Positions 8,969 through 17,517 of a stretch of DNA of 64,000 bases are shown in pieces. Positions within the stretch are counted from its first letter, which is position 1. Each line of letters starts with the position of its first letter. The notes beneath the pieces were generated by a model. That model ran no database searches. It was not told the DNA's origin and saw only the letters and a program-made list of their open reading frames with translations. The DNA comes from COE1 sp910588595 (GTDB lineage: Bacteria > Bacillota > Clostridia > Lachnospirales > Lachnospiraceae). The translations under genes and the position numbers were made by a program. The stretch spans positions 32,712 through 96,711 of the forward strand of contig CARDBT010000006.1 in the NCBI GenBank assembly GCA_948957135.1. Reading direction: 5' to 3'.

Positions 8969-8995
8969 GGCGGCTCCCTCCTAAAGCCGCCATGC
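8965..8995 (-). promoter_or_regulatory. Hairpin enclosing the leader ORF ribosome site
   Basis: GCATGGCGGCT (8965-8975) pairs perfectly with 8985-8995. The 9-base loop holds the GGAGG of the minus-strand leader ORF, and one arm contains its ATG. It can expose or hide the start. Confidence 0.5.
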
Positions 8996-9017
8996 CAAAA
9001 CACGGTGCAGGGGTCGT

Positions 9018-9064
9018 CGAAGCAAAAAGAAACGGCGGCCTTGATCTACTCAAAACCGCCGTTT
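9018..9064 (-). terminator. Terminator after the double-receiver gene
   Basis: A 9-bp perfect stem (9030-9038 with 9056-9064) is followed on the minus strand by TTCTTTTTG. It lies 100 bp past the stop of the 9164-9931 gene. Confidence 0.55.
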
Positions 9065-9163
9065 CCGTCAGTGATACAGGAAAGCGCACGAAATCCTCTG
9101 CCCGTCAGCGGTTTTTTTCTTTTCCCCGCTGTGGAGGCAGATGTTTGGATATGTAGGCTCGTT

Positions 9164-9931
9164 TCATTCCACAAAGAACAGAACCCGCCGGATCAGCTCC
9201 GGGATATTGACCGGGGCGGTGATATAGTCGTTCACGCCCTCATGCCGGTATTCATATTCCGTGGCAAGGTCGTTGTTCTCGGTGAGGATAAAGAACGGCA
9301 GAAGCCGGACAGGGGGATTCTTCATTTGGAACATCCCCGCCACCCGGCGCAGCGTATGAAACAGCTCCATTGCTGTGCCGTCCGGCAGTTCCAGATCGCA
9401 CAAGATCAGATCTATTTCCTTATCCTCAAAAATCCGGCGCTTGGCCTCCCCAATCGAGGAAACCAGAATCAGGTCAAAGCCCTTTTGCAGCATAGCAGCC
9501 CGCAGCACTTCGGCACTGGTATCTTCTGCATGGACAAAGAGCAGCTTGTGAAAAGTCGGGGCCTTTTCGCCGGATAACTGCCGGTAAGCGTATTCCACCA
9601 GCTTATCTTGCAGCAGCCCTTTCATTTTGTCCATGCACAGCGTTGCGCCCCGGCGCATAGCCTCCTGTTCGTAGTCGTCCTTGTCATGGCAGGACGCCAG
9701 AATAAAAGGCAGCTCCTTGTCTGCGGCCCGCACTTCGTCCAGAAAATCCATGCCGGAACCGTCCGGCAGGTCGAGATCACAGCAGACCACCAGCGGCATT
9801 TCCTCTTGGATGGCGGCCCGCGCTTCTTTCAGCGTACAAGCCGTTTTTACCGGGTAGCCCCGGTGCTGTAAGTATTTTTGCAGGCACCATGTATAGGTGT
9901 CGCTGTCGTCGATCAGCAGTATCTTTTTCAT
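9164..9931 (-). CDS. Double-receiver response regulator without output domain
   Basis: A 255-residue protein with two CheY-like receiver domains in tandem (about 1-120 and 128-255). Both keep the acidic pocket and the phosphoacceptor aspartate (D52 in CDLDLPDG; D179 in CDLELPDG). No DNA-binding or enzymatic domain follows, so it probably acts as a phosphate sink or by protein contact. It has its own upstream operator-like repeats (9975-10053), the same type found before the ABC transporter and the VanR-like gene, placing it in the same regulon. It is unusual cargo in such an element. Confidence 0.8.
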   Translation of the reverse strand: MKKILLIDDSDTYTWCLQKYLQHRGYPVKTACTLKEARAAIQEEMPLVVCCDLDLPDGSGMDFLDEVRAADKELPFILASCHDKDDYEQEAMRRGATLCMDKMKGLLQDKLVEYAYRQLSGEKAPTFHKLLFVHAEDTSAEVLRAAMLQKGFDLILVSSIGEAKRRIFEDKEIDLILCDLELPDGTAMELFHTLRRVAGMFQMKNPPVRLLPFFILTENNDLATEYEYRHEGVNDYITAPVNIPELIRRVLFFVE

Positions 9932-9974
9932 GTGTCCTCACCCCCAATATTGATTTACCACAAGCATAAACTAC

Positions 9975-10053
9975 AAATGTTACACAAATGTCCGAGGTGC
10001 CTTTGATTTCGACAAGAAAACAGGCTGAATTGTTACAAAGCTCGGACATTTCA
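9975..10053 (-). promoter_or_regulatory. Two operator-like repeats upstream of the double-receiver gene
   Basis: On the minus strand ACATTT occurs twice with an 11-bp period (within 9975-9997), as expected for tandem OmpR-type regulator binding. A further site at 10031-10053 has the arms in inverted order (TTGTTACA...GGACATTT). The layout matches the pair upstream of the ATPase gene at 13232-13308. Confidence 0.5.
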
Positions 10054-10118
10054 AAAATTTCTTTGAGAAATGGCGAAAAAAGCGGGGCAGCACACGCCGC
10101 CCCGCCGATCCCATACGG

Positions 10119-12497
10119 TTATTCCATCGCCCGCATTTGTTCGATCAGGGATTGTTTTTTCTGTCTGCGGACTGTCCATACAGACAAGATCAGTTCCATT
10201 CCGAACAATACCAGAATGAACAGACCCATTTCCAAAACCGGGAATTTGTAAGGCACTACTTTTCCGACAAAAGCACCTACACTCATTTTTCTGCAAGCAA
10301 AGATGGAAGCCGGAAGCCCAACGATCAGCGTCGCCAATGTTGCAAAGAGCGCATAGCACAGCCCCTCACAGATGTTCATTTTACATAGCTGTTTTTGTGT
10401 TAGGCCGATAGAACGCAGAATACTGTTTTCCTGCTTTCGGGCTATCTGGTTAGAGAGTGTCGTATTGATAAGGTTGATAACGCCAAAGAGAAATACCAAC
10501 CATGAAAGTATCTCCATACTGCCAAACGCAAAAGAATTTGTCATTTCTTCATATTCAATCACTGTATTGATTTCATCTAAGGCAATATTACTATGGCTGG
10601 CAACAATATTTTTCAATTCAGCTCCCACATAGTCTGTTTTTTTAGGGTCATTTACAATGCTCCATGAATAGTCAAAAGAGGTGATTTCCGGGTGCAGTTC
10701 GTGGAACAACGCTTCTGGTGCAAAAAGAGTTGCCCCATCTAAGTGCATCCTGTCATGTCCTGAATATACCTTTGCAGGAGCGTATAACCCCGATATGGTA
10801 ACAGAAACGGATGGCTGTTCTTCTCCCAAAGAAATCTCAACCTTTGAACCAACACCCATATCCTCATTCTGCTTTAGCACATTATAGTCAATTACAATAC
10901 TACGGGAATCTGTTGGCATGGTTCCCTCTGTCAGAGCCGCTTCAACTGCCGCATAATTCTGGTCGGTCAGCATATCGCACATACCACCAGCTTGATGAAT
11001 CTCTGTTTTATAAGTTGCATGGAGAGATTGCCTGCTTGGAATTATATCTGTAACGCCATCAATAGATAAGATTTCCTGCTTTAATTCCTCATTCAATGGA
11101 TTTCCCGCTGCCATAACCTTTTCTTCTGTCATTTCAGAATCCAAATAAATTTTATAGTCGCCGTCTGGGAAAAACTGTCTTGCAAGTGCCTCTGGTGAGC
11201 GCAGCAAAACAATGGAGGATACCACAAGCAGGATAATTCCGCCCAAACTCAATGAGGCTACAATAGCAACGGTCTTTTTTCGGTCACGCTTAAAATTTGC
11301 AATTCCCATTGAAACAGGATTGAGCTTGATATTCTTTTTCCGGCTGCGGATGTCCTTTTGCGCCGGGGTAAAACGGACGGCTTCAATCGGGGAAATCCCT
11401 GCCGCAATTTTTACCGGCTTACGGATGGAAACAGATACCATGATCCAACTGCTTATGAGTGTCAAAATAACCGTTGCCACATAGGAAACAGCGTTAAATC
11501 CCTTGGAAAACAGGAGAAAACCGGCGCATACGCCCAGCACTGTACCAATCAAAATTCCGATACTGCCGAGTTTGCGTCCCTCCCGCTTTACAATCCGCTT
11601 GATTTGTTTTGGCGTTGCACCAATCGTCCGAAGCTGTCCGTAGCTCCTGATTTTGTCATTGATGGAGATACGGAAGATACTCTGGATCACAATATAGCCG
11701 CCGATCAGAACAATGGCAATCACGCTAGCCATCAGTGCAAAATCAAAGGATTTAGAAGCATAGGCAAAATACTTGCTGTTCATTTTGGGCATAGGAAGCT
11801 GATATTCCTCCGCAATCTCCCTGCAATAAGAGGTCATCAGTTCTTCGCCCAACTGGTCGCTGTTTTTGAAATGGGCATAGGCACGATACCCAGCCGGGTC
11901 AAACCCATTCCATTCTGTCAGGGCAGCTTTGGAAAGAATGATCGCGCAGGTATTCGCTTCTTTCTCATTTACGCTGTCCATAATGCCGGTAACGACATAA
12001 TCACCATGAAAGCTCTCGGTGTCTAAGGTCACAGTGTCCCCGATCTTGGCATTGTTTCCATAGGTGGAAAGAAAGTATTCGCTTACGACAACTTCATTTG
12101 CTTTTTCAGGAACCCGACCCTCTAACAACTCCATCTGCACCTTGGTAATCTCCATCATTTGCGCGTCACAATACACATAGGACGCATGATAGCCCTGTTC
12201 CGAAAGTTCCTCACCCAGTATATAGTAGCCGCCTACGCGCTCAAACTCCGGCAGTCCTTTCAGGGTTTCAATGTCGTTTTCCTCTACGCCCAGCCAAACC
12301 GCCTCATAAGTATCGACAACCTGATTGCGCTGCATTTGTGTCAGGGAGGTAGACACAATTCCCGTAAAGCAGATCAGAAACGCCGCCAGCGCAACGGCGA
12401 TCACCACCATCAGATTCCGGCGCTTCTCGCTTTGTAAACTTTTCTTTGCCAGCTTCTTTGTAATGGCGCTGGTATCATTTTCAAAAGGCCATGTCAT
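10119..12497 (-). CDS. FtsX-domain ABC transporter permease
   Basis: A 792-residue permease with an N-terminal membrane helix (about 28-50), a large extracytoplasmic domain (50-250), a first FtsX-type membrane block (about 255-370), another extracellular domain (about 430-650) and a second FtsX block (about 655-780). This layout is that of MacB/BceB-like transporters acting on antimicrobial peptides or lipid-linked targets. Its stop is followed by no same-strand gene nearby. The ATPase gene is 14 bp upstream, forming the transporter operon. Substrate unknown; peptide antibiotic response is inferred from the partner two-component system. Confidence 0.85.
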   Translation of the reverse strand: MTWPFENDTSAITKKLAKKSLQSEKRRNLMVVIAVALAAFLICFTGIVSTSLTQMQRNQVVDTYEAVWLGVEENDIETLKGLPEFERVGGYYILGEELSEQGYHASYVYCDAQMMEITKVQMELLEGRVPEKANEVVVSEYFLSTYGNNAKIGDTVTLDTESFHGDYVVTGIMDSVNEKEANTCAIILSKAALTEWNGFDPAGYRAYAHFKNSDQLGEELMTSYCREIAEEYQLPMPKMNSKYFAYASKSFDFALMASVIAIVLIGGYIVIQSIFRISINDKIRSYGQLRTIGATPKQIKRIVKREGRKLGSIGILIGTVLGVCAGFLLFSKGFNAVSYVATVILTLISSWIMVSVSIRKPVKIAAGISPIEAVRFTPAQKDIRSRKKNIKLNPVSMGIANFKRDRKKTVAIVASLSLGGIILLVVSSIVLLRSPEALARQFFPDGDYKIYLDSEMTEEKVMAAGNPLNEELKQEILSIDGVTDIIPSRQSLHATYKTEIHQAGGMCDMLTDQNYAAVEAALTEGTMPTDSRSIVIDYNVLKQNEDMGVGSKVEISLGEEQPSVSVTISGLYAPAKVYSGHDRMHLDGATLFAPEALFHELHPEITSFDYSWSIVNDPKKTDYVGAELKNIVASHSNIALDEINTVIEYEEMTNSFAFGSMEILSWLVFLFGVINLINTTLSNQIARKQENSILRSIGLTQKQLCKMNICEGLCYALFATLATLIVGLPASIFACRKMSVGAFVGKVVPYKFPVLEMGLFILVLFGMELILSVWTVRRQKKQSLIEQMRAME

Positions 12498-12511
12498 AGC
12501 CTGCCACCTCC

Positions 12512-13177
12512 TTACTCCACGATCTTTCCGTCCTCAATGCGGACAATCCGATCTGCAAGACGGGCTATGTCGTCATTGTGGGTAATCATCACAACAGTTT
12601 GCCGGAACTCCGCACTGGTGCGTTTGATAAGCCCCAGCACCTCGGCGCTGGTCTTACTGTCAAGGTTGCCGGTCGGCTCGTCGGCCAGCACAATAGCCGG
12701 TTTGGTAATCAGAGCGCGGGCAATCGCCACACGCTGCTGCTGTCCGCCGGAAAGATTGTTCGGCATATTTTTCAGTTTATCTTCCAGCCCCAGCAGGTGA
12801 ACGATTTCGTCCAAAAACTTCTGATCCACCGTATCCCCGTCCAGCTCCACCGGCAGGACGATATTCTCATACACATTCAGGATGGGAACAAGGTTATAGT
12901 TCTGGAAGATAAAGCCGATGTTGCGGCGGCGGAAGATGGTGAGCTGTTCGTCGTTCTTCTTTGCCAGTTCTTCGCCCCGGACAATCACGGTTCCGCTGGT
13001 GGGAGTGTCCAGCCCGCCCATCATGTGAAGCAGGGTAGACTTGCCGCTGCCGGAGGTTCCCACAACGGCCACAAACTCGCCGTCCTCCACGGAGAAGTTC
13101 ACGCCGTCAAGGGCGCGGGTAATGTTCGGCTCTGTACCGTAATACTTTTTCAGGTCAATAGTCTGTAAAACGCTCAT
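12512..13177 (-). CDS. ABC transporter ATPase of the LolD/MacB type
   Basis: A 221-residue ATP-binding subunit: Walker A GTSGSGKST, Q-loop FIFQNYNLV, signature LSGGQQQRVAIARAL, Walker B VLADEPTGNLDS and H-loop ITHNDD are all present. The start at 13177 (MSVLQTIDLKKYYG) is preferred because AAAGGAG lies 11 bases upstream; the longer frame to 13306 covers the operator repeats. It powers the FtsX-type permease encoded next. Confidence 0.93.
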   Translation of the reverse strand: MSVLQTIDLKKYYGTEPNITRALDGVNFSVEDGEFVAVVGTSGSGKSTLLHMMGGLDTPTSGTVIVRGEELAKKNDEQLTIFRRRNIGFIFQNYNLVPILNVYENIVLPVELDGDTVDQKFLDEIVHLLGLEDKLKNMPNNLSGGQQQRVAIARALITKPAIVLADEPTGNLDSKTSAEVLGLIKRTSAEFRQTVVMITHNDDIARLADRIVRIEDGKIVE

Positions 13178-13231
13178 ACTCAAAACTCCTTTCAAGGCTT
13201 TCTGCCTGTTGATAAGGGTATTGTAAAACCC

Positions 13232-13308
13232 AAATGTCCGCGAAATGTTACAGCGGCCAAAAAATTTCATTGAAAATCGGGGTGAAATGTTACAACGCTC
13301 GGACATTT
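13232..13308 (-). promoter_or_regulatory. Operator-like repeats upstream of the ABC transporter
   Basis: On the minus strand ACATTT-5-ACATTT (11-bp period) lies at 13232-13256, and an inverted arrangement lies at 13288-13308. Centre spacing is about 53 bp, nearly as in 9975-10053. Probable binding sites for the VanR-like regulator encoded at 14383-15075. Confidence 0.55.
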
Positions 13309-13354
13309 CAAAAAAATTTACGGCGGGCAGCCGGAAATGGCCGTCCGCCGCGTT

Positions 13355-14386
13355 CTATTTTGTAGGCAGCATAATGGAAAATTCCGAACCCCTGCCCGGC
13401 TCCGAAACCACTTTGATATAGCCGCCCTGCCGCGTTACGATCTCGCGGGCCAGATACAGGCCAATGCCCACGCCCTGCTGTTCGTGTACTTCTTCCTCAC
13501 GATAGAAGCGCCGGAAGATGGCGGCCTGATTGCTTTCGGAAATGCCCTTGCCGGTGTCGGTCACTTTGATCTCCACATACATTTCCCACAGCACCACCGA
13601 CACAGCGATTTTCCCGCCTGCCGGGGTGTACTTCACCGCATTGTCCAGCAGGTTAAAGAGGGCTTCGGATGTCCACTTGCTGTCATGGAAAACGGTCAAA
13701 TCCTCCGGGCAATCCACGGACACGGCAATTTCCTTTCTCTCCGCTGCATACACGATCCCACTCATGGCCTGCGCCACGCTATCAAAAAGGCGGCCCGGTT
13801 TCTTGTCCAACTGGATCACGCCCGTTTCCAGCCGGGAGGTTTTCACAAGGGCCTGAAAGAGAAAGTCCAGCTTATCCGTCTGGCTGCGGATTCCCCGGAT
13901 AAAGTCGGTGCGCTCCGCCTCGGTCATAGGCTTTTCCAGCAGGGTGTCCGTCGCCATTTTCAGATTGTTTACCGGCGTTTTCACCTGATGGGAAATATCT
14001 GATACAAGGGTCTGTAACTCCTGCCGTTCCTCGTCCACCCGGCGGCGGTTCTCCTGCATGATCTGGTAAAGCCTTGCCAGCCGATGTCCGATTCTGGCAA
14101 GCTGGGTTTCGCTGTCCTCTGGGCGCTGGGGTGCTTCATTTCCGGCGATCATGTGGTCTAAGGTCTGGCACAGGTCAGCGGTAAACTGCGACAGCCGCTT
14201 TCCAAACGCCTGCGTCAGTACAAAAATCCCCACAAGGGCGCACAGCAGCAGCGCCCCGCCAGTCAGCAGCACCGCAGCCTGTTTTGTCACAAAAAACAGG
14301 GCTATGGTAATCCCGGACATGGAGAGGACAAGCCCCATTGCTACCCGGCCAAACAGCCGCTTTACCGAGAGGTTTTGAAACTTCAT
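13355..14386 (-). CDS. VanS-like sensor histidine kinase
   Basis: A 343-residue membrane kinase. Two membrane segments (about 14-34 and 38-60) are joined by a very short external loop, the intramembrane-sensing type. The HisKA H-box is VSDISHQVKTPVNNLK with H133. The ATPase domain shows N-box NLLDNAVKYT, G1 DTGKGIS and G2 GVGIGLYLAREI. The start at 14386 overlaps the regulator stop (ATGA), so the pair is translationally coupled. It probably senses the peptide handled by the neighbouring ABC transporter. Confidence 0.9.
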   Translation of the reverse strand: MKFQNLSVKRLFGRVAMGLVLSMSGITIALFFVTKQAAVLLTGGALLLCALVGIFVLTQAFGKRLSQFTADLCQTLDHMIAGNEAPQRPEDSETQLARIGHRLARLYQIMQENRRRVDEERQELQTLVSDISHQVKTPVNNLKMATDTLLEKPMTEAERTDFIRGIRSQTDKLDFLFQALVKTSRLETGVIQLDKKPGRLFDSVAQAMSGIVYAAERKEIAVSVDCPEDLTVFHDSKWTSEALFNLLDNAVKYTPAGGKIAVSVVLWEMYVEIKVTDTGKGISESNQAAIFRRFYREEEVHEQQGVGIGLYLAREIVTRQGGYIKVVSEPGRGSEFSIMLPTK

Positions 14387-15075
14387 TTTGCCTCGCCTCC
14401 CGTCCACTGATAGCCCATGCCGTAAACGGTCTTGATGTAGGGCGCGCCGCCGTCGGATTCAATCTTGCTGCGAATCCGGCTGATGGAGGTTGTCAGGGTG
14501 TGTTCGTCCACAAACCTCTCGTCTATATCCCACAGCTTTTCCAAAAGCTGCCCACGGGTCAGCACTTGCCGGGGATTTTTACGGAACAGGTTCAGCATTT
14601 TGTACTCCATCGGGGATAGGGTCAGGAACTTGCCGTTTAAGGAAGCCGTCTGCTCCGAGAAGTCCAGAAACAGCCGCCCGTCGTCGTAAATGTCCTTGGC
14701 CGGTTTGTGGTGTTCCAGCATGGCGAACATGGCTTTGATTTTCCGCTGCAAAGCTCCGATTACAAAGGGCTTTGTGATGTAGTCCACCGCGCCCACCTCA
14801 TAGCCCCGTATCTGGTCGCTCTCCTGATCGTTGGCGGTCAGGAAAATCACGATGGTGTCCGGGTGCTGGGGCTTTATCAGCTTGCACAGCTCAAAACCGT
14901 TCCCGTCCGGCAGGTTGATGTCCAGCAGCACTAAATCAAATTCCCGCTGGCGGATGGCTTCGGCTGCGGTTCTGGCATTTAGGGCAGAAGTCACGCCGTA
15001 GCCGTCTGCGGTCAGGTTATAGGCTAACATCTTATTCAAAAAACTGTCGTCCTCGACAATTAAAATCTGCTTCAT
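14383..15075 (-). CDS. VanR/OmpR-type response regulator
   Basis: A 230-residue regulator with a receiver domain (1-115, phosphoacceptor D52 in LLDINLPDG, K in TKPF) and a winged-helix output domain (about 130-228, ending IKTVYGMGYQW). The start at 15075 is chosen for the GGAAGTGAGG site; the ORF could extend to 15117 without a ribosome site. It is first in the operon with the kinase and likely controls itself, the transporter and the double-receiver gene through the shared ACATTT repeats. Confidence 0.92.
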   Translation of the reverse strand: MKQILIVEDDSFLNKMLAYNLTADGYGVTSALNARTAAEAIRQREFDLVLLDINLPDGNGFELCKLIKPQHPDTIVIFLTANDQESDQIRGYEVGAVDYITKPFVIGALQRKIKAMFAMLEHHKPAKDIYDDGRLFLDFSEQTASLNGKFLTLSPMEYKMLNLFRKNPRQVLTRGQLLEKLWDIDERFVDEHTLTTSISRIRSKIESDGGAPYIKTVYGMGYQWTGGEAK

Positions 15076-15115
15076 ATCCTCACTTCCTTTGCTTTTTGCA
15101 GATAGTATAACAGGC

Positions 15116-15140
15116 AAATGTCCGCGAAATGTTACAGCGG
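15116..15140 (-). promoter_or_regulatory. Operator-like repeat upstream of the VanR-like gene
   Basis: ACATTT-CGCGG-ACATTT on the minus strand, identical in core to 13232-13256, about 40 bp before the regulator start. It suggests autoregulation. Confidence 0.55.
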
Positions 15141-15295
15141 ACGGATTTTTTCAAAAAAGTGCTTTTTCTTTATTATAGGATAGCCCGCCTTTCCGTACAA
15201 GGCACAAAATATGAATTATAAAGTTTAATATTCCTGCATATAGCAACATTCCATTGAGAAAATATGAAATATACAATGTAGATGGGTGGTGCTAT

Positions 15296-15664
15296 ATGGC
15301 AAATATCAAAGATTGTCCCGGCTTTGAAACTTTCGGCGCGGATGTAAAAGAGGCGCGGAAAGTAAAGCAGTTATCGCGTAAGACGCTGGCAGAACAGGTC
15401 AATATCGACTGGCGCTATCTTGCCAACATCGAAAATGACGGCACGATTCCCAGCCTGCCGGTTATCATACAGCTTATCAAAATCTGCGGACTTCCCGTGG
15501 AACGGTATTTTAACCCGGAGATTATGCGGGAGGAAAGCGCACAGCGGCAGCGGGTCAGCCACAAGCTGAAACTCTGCCCGGAAGAATTTCTGCCGATCAT
15601 CGAGGGCGCGATTGACGGGGCCATTCAAATTCAACAGAAGAATGACGAAACGGAGGGTGCATGA
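15296..15664 (+). CDS. XRE-family transcriptional regulator
   Basis: A 122-residue DNA-binding protein. An HTH_3 domain (about 10-70) has LSRKTLAEQVNIDWRYLANIE as recognition region. The C-terminal tail is helical and has no known domain. The start at 15296 follows a GGGTGGT site; an upstream in-frame ATG at 15254 lacks one. It lies just before the oriT/mob region and is divergent from the two-component operon, so it may control mobilization. Confidence 0.8.
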   Translation: MANIKDCPGFETFGADVKEARKVKQLSRKTLAEQVNIDWRYLANIENDGTIPSLPVIIQLIKICGLPVERYFNPEIMREESAQRQRVSHKLKLCPEEFLPIIEGAIDGAIQIQQKNDETEGA

Positions 15665-15686
15665 CAACCCTCTGTTTTGTTTTTGG

Positions 15687-15721
15687 GAGGACGCAAGCTG
15701 CGCCCTCTCTTTTTTTGTGCG
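15687..15721 (+). terminator. Terminator after the XRE gene
   Basis: An AGG-a-CGCA / TGCG-c-CCT hairpin is followed by CTCTTTTTTTG on the plus strand, shortly after the XRE stop. Confidence 0.5.
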
Positions 15722-15806
15722 GTTTTCGGAAAAACCGGGATTTTGCGGGTATTTCCTTGGGGTCAGAACGCTTTTTAGGGGAAGAAGAACAAAGACAGCA
15801 AGCATA

Positions 15807-15866
15807 GGGAGTGTAGCCACACTCCCGGCAAACGGCTTCCCGTTTGTATCTTGGGGAAGTCCCCAA
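15807..15866 (+). other. oriT: Candidate oriT: three consecutive hairpins
   Basis: Three perfect short inverted repeats follow one another: GGGAGTGT/ACACTCCC (15807-15826), CAAACGG/CCGTTTG (15829-15846) and TTGGGG/CCCCAA (15851-15866). They end 26 bp before mobC and lie directly upstream of the relaxase operon. This is the usual place and look of an IME/ICE origin of transfer. The nick site is not identified. Confidence 0.5.
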
Positions 15867-15892
15867 ACCCCTGAATGAATGGAGGTGAGAAA

Positions 15893-16222
15893 GTGGCAAA
15901 CCGAAAACGGAAGTTTGTGCTGCGCGTCCCGGTGACGCCGGAGGAACGGGTGCTGATCCAGCAGAAGATGGCCCAGCTTGGCACAAAGAACTTTTCTGCC
16001 TACGCCCGGAAAATGCTGATTGACGGCTATATCGTCCACATCGACACCGGCCCCGTCCGGGCGCAGACCGCAGAGCTGCAAAAGATCGGCGTCAACATCA
16101 ACCAGATTGCAAGGCGTATCAACAGTACCGGGACTGTGTACGCGCAGGACTTGGAGGACATCAAGGGGGCGCTGGCACAGATATGGCAGTTACAAAGATC
16201 CATCCTATCAAGTCAACGCTGA
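15893..16222 (+). CDS. mobC: Relaxosome accessory protein MobC
   Basis: A 109-residue basic DNA-binding protein of the MobC family that assists the relaxase at oriT. The N-terminal ribbon-helix-helix part has FVLRVPVTPEERVLIQQKM; the C-terminal half has ELQKIGVNINQIARRIN, the family signature. A GTG at 15893 is favoured because GGAGGTGAG sits 5-6 bases before it; an ATG at 15875 is possible. It overlaps the relaxase gene by 40 bp in another frame. Confidence 0.9.
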   Translation: MANRKRKFVLRVPVTPEERVLIQQKMAQLGTKNFSAYARKMLIDGYIVHIDTGPVRAQTAELQKIGVNINQIARRINSTGTVYAQDLEDIKGALAQIWQLQRSILSSQR

Positions 16223-17517
16223 AAAAGGCGCTGGACTACATCGAGAACCCGGACAAGACCGATGAAAAGCTGTTCGTTTCTTCCTATGGCTGTTCCTATG
16301 AAACTGCGGATATTGAATTTCAAATGCTGTTAGATCAGGCGTACCAAAAGGGCAACAATCTGGCCCACCACCTGATACAAGCCTTTGAACCGGGGGAAAG
16401 CACAGCGGAGCAGGCCCATGAGATCGGGCGGCAGCTTGCCGATGAGGTGCTGCAAGGTAAATATCCCTATGTGATTACCACCCACATAGACAAGGGCCAC
16501 CTGCATAACCACATCATTTTCTGCGCCGTGGATATGGCAAACCAGCGCAAGTACATTTCCAACCGCCAAAGCTACGCCTTTATCCGGCGCACCAGTGACC
16601 GGCTGTGCAAGGAACACGGCCTGTCTGTGGTAAAGCCCGGCAAAGACAAGGGCAAGACCTACGCCGAGTGGGACGCACAGAAAAAGGGCAAGAGCTGGAA
16701 AGCAAAACTGAAAATCGCTATCGACGCGGCCATTCCGCAGGCCAAAGACTTTGACGGCTTTTTGCGGCTCATGGAGGCGCAGGGCTATGAAGTCAAACAG
16801 GGCAAGTTTATTTCATTCCGCGCCCCCGGACAGGAACGCTTCACCCGCTGCAAGACCTTGGGGGAGGATTACACCGAGGAACGGATCAACCAGCGGATCA
16901 AGGGCATTGCCATTGACCGGGGGCCGCACAGAAGAAGCGCCGGGGAAATCTCCCTGCGGATCGCCTTGGAGGACAGTATCAAGGCCCAGCAGTCGGCGGG
17001 CTATGCGCGGTGGGCGAAGCTGCACAACTTGAAGCAGGCCGCCAATTCCTTAAACTTCATCACAGAACACCAGATCGACAGCTACGAGGGCTTGGAAAGC
17101 AGGCTGGCCGAGATCAGCGCGGCAAACGACGCGGCGGCCTCCGCCCTGAAAGACGCAGAACGCCGCCTTGGGGATATGGCGCTGCTGATAAAAAACCTCT
17201 CTGCCTACAAGCAGCTCCGGCCTGTGGCGCTGGAACTGCGAAACGCCAAAGACAAGGCCGCGTTCCGGCGGCAGCATGAAAGCCAACTGATCTTGTATGA
17301 GGCGGCGGCAAAGGCGCTCAAAGAGGCCGGGGTCACAAAGCTCCCCAACCTGTACGCCCTCAAAACCGAGTATAAAAAGCTGGACGCAGAACGGGAACGG
17401 CTGTCCGCACAGTACAGCGAAGCGAAACAGAAATTGAAAGAATACGGCATTGTTAAACAGAATGTAGACAGCATTTTGCGGACAGCGCCGGGAAAGGAGC
17501 ATACGCAGGAACGATGA
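16183..17517 (+). CDS. Relaxase / mobilization nuclease (MOBP-type)
   Basis: A 444-residue relaxase of the Tn1549-like relaxase family that nicks oriT and pilots the strand. The N-terminal nuclease domain (1-240) has the metal-binding triad in HIDKGHLHNHIIF and a candidate nucleophile tyrosine in SSYGCSYET near residue 35. The C-terminal half is a long coiled-coil region (about 280-440). It overlaps mobC and the next gene by 4 bp, forming a tight mob operon. It appears intact. Confidence 0.92.
   Translation: MAVTKIHPIKSTLKKALDYIENPDKTDEKLFVSSYGCSYETADIEFQMLLDQAYQKGNNLAHHLIQAFEPGESTAEQAHEIGRQLADEVLQGKYPYVITTHIDKGHLHNHIIFCAVDMANQRKYISNRQSYAFIRRTSDRLCKEHGLSVVKPGKDKGKTYAEWDAQKKGKSWKAKLKIAIDAAIPQAKDFDGFLRLMEAQGYEVKQGKFISFRAPGQERFTRCKTLGEDYTEERINQRIKGIAIDRGPHRRSAGEISLRIALEDSIKAQQSAGYARWAKLHNLKQAANSLNFITEHQIDSYEGLESRLAEISAANDAAASALKDAERRLGDMALLIKNLSAYKQLRPVALELRNAKDKAAFRRQHESQLILYEAAAKALKEAGVTKLPNLYALKTEYKKLDAERERLSAQYSEAKQKLKEYGIVKQNVDSILRTAPGKEHTQER

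Noticed and set aside
13355..15075. Possible vanB-type vancomycin resistance operon
   Set aside because: The two-component pair is VanRS-like, but no vanH, vanX, ligase or vanY gene is present; the partners are an ABC transporter and a double-receiver protein.
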